Shown here piece by piece: positions 1 through 6,518 of a DNA stretch of 8,364 bases. A program made the position numbers and the translations under genes. A model generated the notes under the pieces. The model was not told the origin of the DNA. It ran no database searches and saw nothing but the letters and a program-made list of their open reading frames with translations. The stretch's first letter is position 1; each line of letters starts with the position of its first letter. Source of the DNA: JAUVDZ01 sp964346325 (GTDB lineage: Bacteria > Patescibacteriota > Gracilibacteria > UBA1369 > PNNO01); contig CAYFUK010000047.1 of the NCBI GenBank assembly GCA_964346325.1, positions 1 to 8,364 on the forward strand, in the 5' to 3' direction.

Positions 1-91
1 GCTTAACCCAAATACTTTTGGATTCGTAAATTTTCATAAGCTGCTTCTCGGCTTCTTCAACATTGTTTGCTTTGATTATTTCTCCGGGCAT
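1..91 (-). CDS. Unidentified ORF, N-terminal 30 codons only
   Basis: An open frame begins at an ATG (91-89) and runs off the left edge without a stop. It reads MPGEIIKANN, then an amphipathic, Glu/Lys-rich helix-like stretch (VEEAEKQLMKIYESKSIW). I do not recognise the family and too little is present to infer a function. The frame is also open upstream, back into the tRNA gene, so the ATG at 91 is the only sensible start rather than a proven one. The bases before it contain no Shine-Dalgarno motif, as for the other genes here. It starts 31 bases after the tRNA-Arg 3' end on the same strand, so it may share a transcript with the tRNA. Reality of the gene is moderately likely; the exact start is uncertain. 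Confidence 0.4.
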   Translation of the reverse strand, partial: MPGEIIKANNVEEAEKQLMKIYESKSIWVK

Positions 92-122
92 GATTTTGGA
101 GTTAAATATTTTTGCTTTGCAA

Positions 123-199
123 TGGTACGCCCGGAGGGATTCGAACCCCCAACCCTCGGTTCCGAAGACCGATGCTCTATCCGGTTGAGCTACGGGCGC
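123..199 (-). tRNA. tRNA-Arg, anticodon UCG
   Basis: A complete 77-base cloverleaf can be folded on the minus strand. The acceptor stem is GCGCCCG/CGGGCGT, with a G-U wobble at the first pair. The D stem is GCTC/GAGC and the D loop carries GG at positions 18-19. The anticodon stem is TCGGT/ACCGA with loop CTTCGGA, placing TCG at positions 34-36. The variable region is the short five-base type. The T stem is GGGGG/CCCTC with loop TTCGAAT. The discriminator is A and the 3' CCA is encoded in the DNA. The UCG anticodon reads CGA and related arginine codons; A20, C35 and G36, the usual arginine identity bases, are all present. It lies 66 bases after the secDF stop. Confidence 0.97.
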
Positions 200-209
200 G
201 TAATTTAAA

Positions 210-234
210 GCGCAGGCCTATTTAAGACCTGCGC
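210..234 (-). terminator. GC-rich hairpin after secDF, possible terminator
   Basis: Perfect 7-base arms (GCGCAGG/CCTGCGC) surround an 11-base loop, lying 31 bases past the secDF stop. On the minus strand the hairpin is followed by TTTAAATTA, a weak and interrupted U-tract. On the plus strand it is followed by AATTTTAT. It is best read as a weak intrinsic terminator for the secDF operon, or as a processing or stability hairpin upstream of the tRNA. Confidence 0.45.
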
Positions 235-235
235 A

Positions 236-264
236 ATTTTATCATTATTAAACCTTATTATCAA
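236..264 (-). promoter_or_regulatory. Possible sigma70-type promoter for tRNA-Arg
   Basis: On the minus strand TTGATA (264-259) and TAAAAT (241-236) are separated by exactly 17 bases, close to the consensus -35 and -10 boxes. Initiation would be expected near 229, inside the 5' arm of the adjacent hairpin and about 30 bases before the tRNA. The -35 box begins directly after the secDF stop codon. In DNA this AT-rich chance matches occur, so this is a plausible site only. Confidence 0.45.
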
Positions 265-265
265 C

Positions 266-3200
266 TTACGAACGCTCTTTTTTTGCTATGGCTCGATTAT
301 TCCACCAAACCAATACCGGAGTTGCCACAAAAATTGATGAATAAGTACCGATAATTGTTCCCATTACAAGTGCCAGTACAAAATAGAAAATTGATGTACT
401 GCCCAATAGAAGTAATGCAACCAATGTAAATAACGTTGATAAAGAAGTATTGATTGAACGCGCCATTGTTTGAGTTAGAGCCGCGTTTGCAACATCGGTA
501 AATGTTACCTCCCTGCTCATATCTTTAAGATTTTCACGAACGCGGTCAAATACAACAATTGTATCATGAACCGAGAAACCGAGTATTGTTAACAGCGCTG
601 TTATAAATAAGGCATCAATTTCAACATTCAAGACATTTCCAAGAATGGCATAGATTCCAACAACAATTAATACATCATGAGCCAATGCAACAATCGCACT
701 TAAACCGAACCTCCAAGGCGAAACCTTTCTTGGTATTTTTCTGAAAGCGAAAGCTATATAAATAACAATCGCAACCAACGCTATAATCAAAGCAATAATC
801 GCTTTACTCTGCATTGTTTCACCAACTGTAGGCCCCACTGTTGTAAATCTCGGCTCTTCAAGTGCACCGAATCTTTCTTCGAGTTTTTGTATTATTTTAT
901 CATGTACTTCAGTGCTCAAATACTTGGTTTTTATAATGAAGCCTTCGTCAGCTTGAATTATTGTTGCAGTACTAAAATCAACAATTGCTTCTTCAGCAGG
1001 AGCTATTTCGGTTTTTGTATAATCAAGTTCGCTTACTTCAACATCTTCACTTTCTTCAGTTGGCTGCTCTTCGGCATCAGCTGCAGGTATTTCTTCTCCG
1101 TAAATTTCATTTCCGATTTCTTCAAGAGCTGTTTGCAATTCTTCCTGCCGGACTTCCTGTTCATTAAATTTAACCTGCATTAATGTACCTCCCGTAAAAT
1201 CAATACCCATTCTGAGTCCGAATGCGAATATTGAAACAATTGCTATACCAACGATAATTCCTGAAACGCCGAACCATTTTTTTGAATTACCGATTATATT
1301 AAGAGATTTTCGTTTCTTTTCAGTAGGTTTTGCACCGAGTAAGAAGTAATTCTTCGCAAGGGGAGTCCCCACTATAAGTTTAAGGAATGCTTTGGTAATG
1401 GTTATTGCGGTAAACATTGAAACCAAAATACCCGCGGCAAGGTTAAATGCGAATCCCTGAATAATTGAACTTCCGAAGTAAAACAATATTGCACATGTGA
1501 TTAAAGAAGAAAAGTTCGAATCGCGAATACTTTGCCATGCACGGTCAAAACCGATATCTATCGCGCTTCCTAAAGGTCTTCCGTTTCTGGTTTCCTCTTT
1601 GATTCTTTCAAAAATAAGAACATTGGCATCAACCGCCATACCAATCGAAAGTATTACACCCGCAACACCCGCAAGCGTTAATACAATCGGATTTGCAAGC
1701 AGATAAACAATAAAAAACAACGCAAACACAGCCAGTATCGAAGTAATAAACTTTTCCCAGGAATTATCCTTGGAATTCAATATCCGCATCATCAGGTATA
1801 TAAACATACTCACGGCAATCAGAATCGCCAGTACCGTATTAAGCGAACTCTGTATTAAGAAAAGCAGAATAACCGCGTAAATCGATAATGCAACAATAGC
1901 TATTAAACCTTTTAATCTGTAGTAAAGCATCATGAAAATACCCAGAATAATAAGGCCTACAATACCTGCCCACAAACTCTTGTTAAGCGCATCAGCACCA
2001 AGTTCGGCCCCGATTGTATATTGGCCCGCAAGCACAATGGGCGCCGGAATCGCACCCGTATTCAAATCTCTTGCAAGTTCGGTTGCTTCTTCAATGGTAA
2101 AGTTACCTTCAATAATTGCCTGACCACCTGATATTTTTGTTCTTACGGTAGGTGCCGATATTAAATCGCCTCCAACAAAAATCGCCAAAGGTTTATCGAT
2201 GTTTCTCTCAGTTATTTCCGTAAATAGCTCAGAACCTTCATCATTAAACTGAATTGTCACATAAGGTTCATACATCTGATTAAATGCAACATCGGCATGT
2301 ACAAAATGTTCTCCTGTTAAACTTGTTTCTTTCCACTCACTCGGAATGGTGGAAAAGAATATTTTTTCAAATTTATATTTATTAAATGTTTCGGTTTTTT
2401 CTTCAGCTCCCACTATGGTGCCGGCCTGGATAATATGGTATCCGAATTCCGTTTCCACCATTGTTAGTTCACCCTTTTCTTCAAGTGCCAGTGCGGCGTC
2501 TTCGAATTTCTGCGTGTATGCTCCTTCACCTGCGGGTTTAATTAAAACACCGCCCACTTCTTTTGCAGTTGAATCATCATTTAATTCTTTGGCTTTTTCA
2601 GTAAAGTCAGCGCCTTCTTCAATTTCTGCAACTGTTTCTTCAGCTAAAGCTTTAGCTTCTTCTTTAGTTCTTGTTATTGATTCATCAGCCCTTTCGGCAC
2701 CTTCGTAAGCAAAAAGAATATGACTGACATTAACCTTTTTATCTTCGGTTACCGTACGTTCTTCAGCTTCTTTTTCATTTAATTTGATTATATTTAAACC
2801 TTTTATTTCAATAAGTTCACCTGTTGCGCTTAAGCTCTGATCACCGCTTGTTTCAATTGTTCCCTGATACACCGTACCCGGCTGCATGTTTGCAAGTTTT
2901 TCCGCGAGCGCATCATTAATTCTGTCTTCATATACAAATTCATCATTAACCGTATAAGTAGCCCTCTCGGGATTTGCTTGTTCTTCTTCCTGACCAATAA
3001 CTGCGAAATTCTCGGCATTTACTTTTTGAAGAACTTCATTTGCCTGATTTTCAATTTCCTGTTTTTCATTGGGATCGATTTCCTGTTTTCTCTCTTTGAA
3101 TTCAAGCTGGATTGTTTTACCTATTGTTTCTTTTGCTTCTTCTATATTCACACCCGCAAGATCAACAACAATATGATGTTCTCCGGCTATCTCGGATATA

Positions 3201-3490
3201 AAAATATTAGGCTCGCTTACACCAAGGCTGTTAACACGTTTGTTAATTACTTCTTTTACACCTTCAATTATTGCCTTTTGGTCTTCTGCAGAAACTTTTC
3301 GAAGATCGATTTTATAATCAAGTTCAGCGCCTCCCTGCAGATCCAGACCTAAATGAACATGCTGATTTTTAAGATAATCAGGGGCCCAGCCGACAACAGG
3401 GGCTTTAGTTTGTGGTGGCAAGTCGAAAATACCAAGTATTACGGCAACCAATATAATTACTATAACTTTTATAAAAGAACGTCCTTTCAT
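266..3490 (-). CDS. secDF: Fused SecDF translocase with an inserted parvulin prolyl-isomerase domain
   Basis: SecDF is a proton-driven inner-membrane factor that helps pull preproteins out of the SecYEG channel. Visible in 1074 residues: TM1 (7-24); P1 base (LGLDLQGG 47-54, to about 131); an insert of about 250 residues holding a parvulin domain (253-358; H257, D306, GG 313-314, F349, H352); return to P1 (about 386-490); SecD membrane part with D621 in GMAVDANV; linker (706-738); SecF with GIDFTGG (762-768), P4, D976 in the SVHDTIVV motif and R1011 in RSINTS. These Asp/Arg residues match those required for proton flow in characterised SecDF. Odd features are two extra helices (about 550-599) and an acidic insert in P4 (797-840). 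Bacterial SecDF fusions are usually about 750-1000 residues. The start gives a short basic n-region before TM1; no Shine-Dalgarno site precedes it. It is the last protein gene of the operon, 39 bases after the cupin gene. Confidence 0.96.
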   Translation of the reverse strand: MKGRSFIKVIVIILVAVILGIFDLPPQTKAPVVGWAPDYLKNQHVHLGLDLQGGAELDYKIDLRKVSAEDQKAIIEGVKEVINKRVNSLGVSEPNIFISEIAGEHHIVVDLAGVNIEEAKETIGKTIQLEFKERKQEIDPNEKQEIENQANEVLQKVNAENFAVIGQEEEQANPERATYTVNDEFVYEDRINDALAEKLANMQPGTVYQGTIETSGDQSLSATGELIEIKGLNIIKLNEKEAEERTVTEDKKVNVSHILFAYEGAERADESITRTKEEAKALAEETVAEIEEGADFTEKAKELNDDSTAKEVGGVLIKPAGEGAYTQKFEDAALALEEKGELTMVETEFGYHIIQAGTIVGAEEKTETFNKYKFEKIFFSTIPSEWKETSLTGEHFVHADVAFNQMYEPYVTIQFNDEGSELFTEITERNIDKPLAIFVGGDLISAPTVRTKISGGQAIIEGNFTIEEATELARDLNTGAIPAPIVLAGQYTIGAELGADALNKSLWAGIVGLIILGIFMMLYYRLKGLIAIVALSIYAVILLFLIQSSLNTVLAILIAVSMFIYLMMRILNSKDNSWEKFITSILAVFALFFIVYLLANPIVLTLAGVAGVILSIGMAVDANVLIFERIKEETRNGRPLGSAIDIGFDRAWQSIRDSNFSSLITCAILFYFGSSIIQGFAFNLAAGILVSMFTAITITKAFLKLIVGTPLAKNYFLLGAKPTEKKRKSLNIIGNSKKWFGVSGIIVGIAIVSIFAFGLRMGIDFTGGTLMQVKFNEQEVRQEELQTALEEIGNEIYGEEIPAADAEEQPTEESEDVEVSELDYTKTEIAPAEEAIVDFSTATIIQADEGFIIKTKYLSTEVHDKIIQKLEERFGALEEPRFTTVGPTVGETMQSKAIIALIIALVAIVIYIAFAFRKIPRKVSPWRFGLSAIVALAHDVLIVVGIYAILGNVLNVEIDALFITALLTILGFSVHDTIVVFDRVRENLKDMSREVTFTDVANAALTQTMARSINTSLSTLFTLVALLLLGSTSIFYFVLALVMGTIIGTYSSIFVATPVLVWWNNRAIAKKERS

Positions 3491-3529
3491 TTGAAGGGGG
3501 ATTAAGAATTATTATTAAAAATATATGAA

Positions 3530-3943
3530 TTATTTGTTCTGCTCATGCAGTTTTTTGTCCATTTCTTCATTGTTGCCTTTGCCTGATCTTCCATAGTCAT
3601 CTTGTAATTTTACAACATCGGTTAATTCAGGTGTTGAAACCTCGAATATCTGTGAATCTTCCAAAGCTTCAGCACGATGAATAGTATAAGGATTTACATC
3701 GAATTTGTCACCCGGTTTTAAGATAATTTCCTTTAAATTATCTTGATTCGTGCCATAAACCATTTTTACAAGCCCGCTGTAAATATACTGTGTTTCTTTT
3801 TTTTGCTCATGATATTGCAGTGAATAGCGGTGTCCTTTATTTAATTCCAGAATTTTTCCGGCATATTTGTTATTTTGAGCAAACCATATTTCACACCCCC
3901 ATGGTTTTGGTTTAATTTGAGTTTTGTGTTCTTCATTGTTCAT
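3530..3943 (-). CDS. Cupin protein, like the C-terminal domain of type II phosphomannose isomerase
   Basis: A 137-residue single-domain cupin. The order of motifs follows the C-terminal isomerase domain of bifunctional AlgA/ManC-type enzymes: KPWG (13-16), a Y..K.LEL strand, SLQYHEQKKE (41-50), the loop PGDKFDVNPYTIHR (77-90) and DVVKLQDDYGR (109-119). The expected metal ligands Q43, H45, E50 and H89 are all present. The usual R-x-E-H-W after the first histidine is changed to K-K-E-T-Q, so activity is not certain. It starts 11 bases after the manC stop, which supports a mannose role: fructose-6-phosphate to mannose-6-phosphate, feeding ManC. A non-catalytic sugar-binding or regulatory cupin is the alternative. 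The ATG has no Shine-Dalgarno site; translation probably depends on manC. Confidence 0.85.
   Translation of the reverse strand: MNNEEHKTQIKPKPWGCEIWFAQNNKYAGKILELNKGHRYSLQYHEQKKETQYIYSGLVKMVYGTNQDNLKEIILKPGDKFDVNPYTIHRAEALEDSQIFEVSTPELTDVVKLQDDYGRSGKGNNEEMDKKLHEQNK
3720..3744. repeat. Perfect inverted repeat inside the cupin gene
   Basis: Arms of 10 bases (AAGATAATTT/AAATTATCTT) flank a 5-base loop. The stem is A/T-dominated and lies wholly within coding sequence, so it may be coincidental; it could form an mRNA hairpin in the middle of the cupin message. Confidence 0.5.
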
Positions 3944-3954
3944 ATTGTGAAATT

Positions 3955-5031
3955 TTATAAATATTTACCTTCCTCTTTCAACTTTTCAACAACTTTTTTA
4001 ACATCCTGACTGCGATTTTTAGGGCAAATCAGCAAAGCATCATGAGTATCAATAACAATCAGGTCATTAAGGCCCACAGTTGCAACTATTTTATCGGGAT
4101 TATGAGTTCTTACCACACTTCCGCTTGTATCAATTCCAATATGTTTGCCGTGAATTATGTTATGTTTTCGGTCATTGGCAAGTTCATCATGGATTGATTC
4201 CCATGTTCCCACATCACTCCATCCGAAATCAGCGGGAATTATTCTTACTTCATCTTCTTCAACTTTTTCCATAATCGCATAGTCAATTGAGATTTTTTCG
4301 CATGCTGAGTAGTTTTTTCGAACTGCATTTTCTTCATCCGCAGTACCTATTGAATTTTTTATTTTCATTAATTTGTCGTAGGTATCAGGCAGATGTTCTT
4401 GATACTTTTGTAAAATAGTATCTATTCGCCATACATACATTCCTGTATTCCAAAGATAATTTCCGTCTTCAATAAAATCCTTTGCTTTTTCATAATCCGG
4501 TTTTTCCGTAAAACCTCTGAATTTCAATACTTCGTTGCCGTCAATTTCGTCGATTTTATTACCAACTTTAACCCATCCGAGATTAACATTGGGGTATCTG
4601 GCTTTAACTTCGATTATATTAAGAGTTTTTTGCTGTTGTGCAACTTTTTCAGCCACTGCAAGTTTTTTACGGAATTGTTCGGTATCCTTAACAAGATGAT
4701 CCGCATAAATTATAGCCATTACTTCATCAGGATCCGATTCAACCGCAAGCCTCATTGCAGCGTATCCTATACAGGTTGCAGTATCACGAAGCGCAGGTTC
4801 GAGAATAATATTATCATTGGAAATTTGCGGCAACTGGGCAAGAATATCTTCAAGAAAATCTTCGTTTGTTGCAACATAAATATTTTTATCACCAATATGC
4901 TTGATTCTTTCGTAAGTTTCCTGAAGCATTGTTATGTCGCTTGTTAGCTTCTGAAACTGCTTTGGTTTTTTTTTACGGCTTAAAGGCCATAATCTTGTTC
5001 CTGTTCCTCCGGCCAGTATTACTGCTTTCAT
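3955..5031 (-). CDS. manC: Mannose-1-phosphate guanylyltransferase (GDP-mannose pyrophosphorylase)
   Basis: Cytoplasmic enzyme making GDP-mannose from GTP and mannose-1-phosphate, the donor for mannose-containing glycans and precursor of GDP-deoxyhexoses. The 358 residues carry the family signature: GGTGTRLWPLSR (8-19) with KPKQF (22-26) for nucleotide binding and catalysis, EPALRDTA (78-85), ADH (110-112) as the metal-site aspartate motif, FTEKP (174-178), WNTGMY (194-199), ISIDYAIMEK (247-256) and FGWSDVGTW (269-277). Length matches the stand-alone type lacking a fused isomerase domain; that function seems to be supplied by the adjacent cupin gene. The start codon overlaps the gpmI stop as ATGA, implying translational coupling. 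No Shine-Dalgarno motif is visible. No phosphomannomutase lies in the window, so that pathway step must be encoded elsewhere. Confidence 0.95.
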   Translation of the reverse strand: MKAVILAGGTGTRLWPLSRKKKPKQFQKLTSDITMLQETYERIKHIGDKNIYVATNEDFLEDILAQLPQISNDNIILEPALRDTATCIGYAAMRLAVESDPDEVMAIIYADHLVKDTEQFRKKLAVAEKVAQQQKTLNIIEVKARYPNVNLGWVKVGNKIDEIDGNEVLKFRGFTEKPDYEKAKDFIEDGNYLWNTGMYVWRIDTILQKYQEHLPDTYDKLMKIKNSIGTADEENAVRKNYSACEKISIDYAIMEKVEEDEVRIIPADFGWSDVGTWESIHDELANDRKHNIIHGKHIGIDTSGSVVRTHNPDKIVATVGLNDLIVIDTHDALLICPKNRSQDVKKVVEKLKEEGKYL

Positions 5032-6518
5032 TTTTTTATTATTAATGATTTATCCCAGTCTTTTGGTGCTTTGATTTCGAGGATATCAAGTATAGTGGCT
5101 GCAATATTCGAAAGTCCAGCTCTTTTTCTCAGTTTTGCATTCTTTAATTCATCACTGCAAAGCAAAAATATCACGGGATTTAAAGTATGGCTCGGGCACT
5201 CGTCTCCGCTGTCTTCATAAATCATATATTCCGCATTGCCGTGATCAGCGGTTAAAAATACATGATATCCTTTGTCCCGTGCTTTGGGAATAATCCTGCT
5301 CACACACTCATCAAGAGTTTCAACGGCTTTTACGGTGGCCTTATAATTACCTGAATGGCCCACAAGATCACAATTGGCATAATTTAAAATTATAAAACTG
5401 TAATCATGTGTTTTAAGATCTTTAAGTAGTGTATCCGTAATTTTTTTTGCGCTCATTTCAGGTTTATCAGCGTAACTTTTTACTTTTGATGAAGGTATCA
5501 TTATTCTTTTTTCACCTTTATATGGTTCTTTTTCCTGACTGTTAAAAAAGAATGTAACATGTGCGTATTTTTCGGTTTCAGCTATACGTAATTGTTTTAA
5601 ACCTTTATTTGAAAGAATTTTACCGAGATTTGTTTTAAGTTCAGGGGCGGGAAAGGCAACTTTTGCTTTTTTACTGTAAGGTCCGAAACAACAAAAATAA
5701 GGTTTTACACCTTCCGTAAATTTTTTCGTTATTTGAGAAGCACGGTCTGTTCTGAAATTATAAAAAATAACACTGTCTTTTTTATTAACTTCACCGTTCT
5801 TATCCAAAACAACGGGTTCTATATAGTAATCCGATTCGACATCTTTATCATATTGTTTTTTAAGAGCCTTAATTGCGTCATCTTCTTCAGCTCCCTTCAT
5901 CTTTGTCATTAAATCGTATGCCTTCTGTGTTCGGTTCCAGTTTTTATCTCTATCCATTGCATAATACCTTCCGATCATTGTTGCAATTTCACCCACACCG
6001 ATTTCTTTTATTTGTTTCTTAATTTTTTTGATGAATTTATCGCCCGATCTTTCCGGAACATCTCGTCCATCCATAATCATATGGATGTAAACATCTTTGA
6101 TTTTGTGTTTTTTTGCCATTTTTAATAAGGCAGAAAGATGTTTATAATTGGAATGTATTCCCGCATCGCTTACCATTCCGAGCAAATGAAGTTTTGATTT
6201 ATTTTTTTTAACATTTTTTATCGCTCCTTCAACTTCTTTGATTTTATCCAGTTTATTTTCTTTAATTGTTTCATCTATCTTTTTTAATGCTCCCAATACA
6301 ACTTTACCGGCGCCTATGGTATAGTGGCCCACTTCAGATCCTCCCTGAAATCCCGATGGCAAGCCCACTGCAGGTCCATGTGCGCCAAGTTCTGTTTTGG
6401 GATATCTTTTTCTCAGTTTATCAAGATATGGAGTTTTTGCGTTTTTAACGGCATTTCCTTTGTATTTTTTTCCTTCACCGTATCCGTCCAAAAGAATTAA
6501 TAAAATTTTTTTATCCAT
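5028..6518 (-). CDS. gpmI: 2,3-bisphosphoglycerate-independent phosphoglycerate mutase
   Basis: Cytoplasmic glycolytic/gluconeogenic enzyme converting 3-phosphoglycerate and 2-phosphoglycerate through a phosphoserine intermediate with two metal ions. The 496 residues match the usual length (about 505-515, slightly short). Alkaline-phosphatase-fold residues are in place: D11 (LLDGYG), nucleophile S61 (GGSEVGH), H122 (SDAGIHSN), R152-D153 (GRDVP), R184 and R190, R256 and R259 (NFRTDR), K317, D384 and H388 (NCDLVGHSG), D425-H426 (TADHGN), H444 (SHTLNPV). The common MGNSEVGH appears here as QGGSEVGH. The protein is very lysine-rich, in line with AT-biased coding. Its ATG shares one base with the pilD stop (TAATG) and its TGA stop overlaps the manC start (ATGA). 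No Shine-Dalgarno site is visible, so translation is probably coupled along the operon. Confidence 0.95.
   Translation of the reverse strand: MDKKILLILLDGYGEGKKYKGNAVKNAKTPYLDKLRKRYPKTELGAHGPAVGLPSGFQGGSEVGHYTIGAGKVVLGALKKIDETIKENKLDKIKEVEGAIKNVKKNKSKLHLLGMVSDAGIHSNYKHLSALLKMAKKHKIKDVYIHMIMDGRDVPERSGDKFIKKIKKQIKEIGVGEIATMIGRYYAMDRDKNWNRTQKAYDLMTKMKGAEEDDAIKALKKQYDKDVESDYYIEPVVLDKNGEVNKKDSVIFYNFRTDRASQITKKFTEGVKPYFCCFGPYSKKAKVAFPAPELKTNLGKILSNKGLKQLRIAETEKYAHVTFFFNSQEKEPYKGEKRIMIPSSKVKSYADKPEMSAKKITDTLLKDLKTHDYSFIILNYANCDLVGHSGNYKATVKAVETLDECVSRIIPKARDKGYHVFLTADHGNAEYMIYEDSGDECPSHTLNPVIFLLCSDELKNAKLRKRAGLSNIAATILDILEIKAPKDWDKSLIIKK

Noticed and set aside
887..1183. Plus-strand open frame of 98 codons
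   Set aside because: Antisense to the acidic insert of SecF; the Phe/Leu-rich translation results from reverse-complemented Glu/Lys codons, and no family motif is seen.
2346..2708. Plus-strand open frame of 120 codons, Ser/Ala-rich
   Set aside because: Lies opposite the parvulin domain whose conserved residues prove the minus-strand frame; composition is that of a shadow.
2978..3352. Plus-strand open frame of 124 codons, very Phe-rich and membrane-like
   Set aside because: It mirrors the Glu/Lys-rich SecD P1 sequence on the other strand. The opposing frame has clear conserved SecD motifs, so this is a shadow.
1292..4625. Shared 15-base word (CGATTATATTAAGAG) in secDF near 1292 and in manC near 4613
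   Set aside because: Only two copies, A/T-rich, in different coding contexts with no flanking similarity; most likely chance.
5028..5030. UGA read as glycine (Gracilibacteria/SR1 code)
   Set aside because: Glycines in the long ORFs use GGN with no in-frame TGA, and gpmI ends properly at TGA. The gpmI stop alone is not decisive, because a TAA follows four codons later, but the whole window fits the standard code.
6068..6087. 8-base inverted repeat with a 4-base loop in gpmI
   Set aside because: Short and explained by codons of the conserved catalytic region (MIMDGRD); not distinguishable from coincidence.
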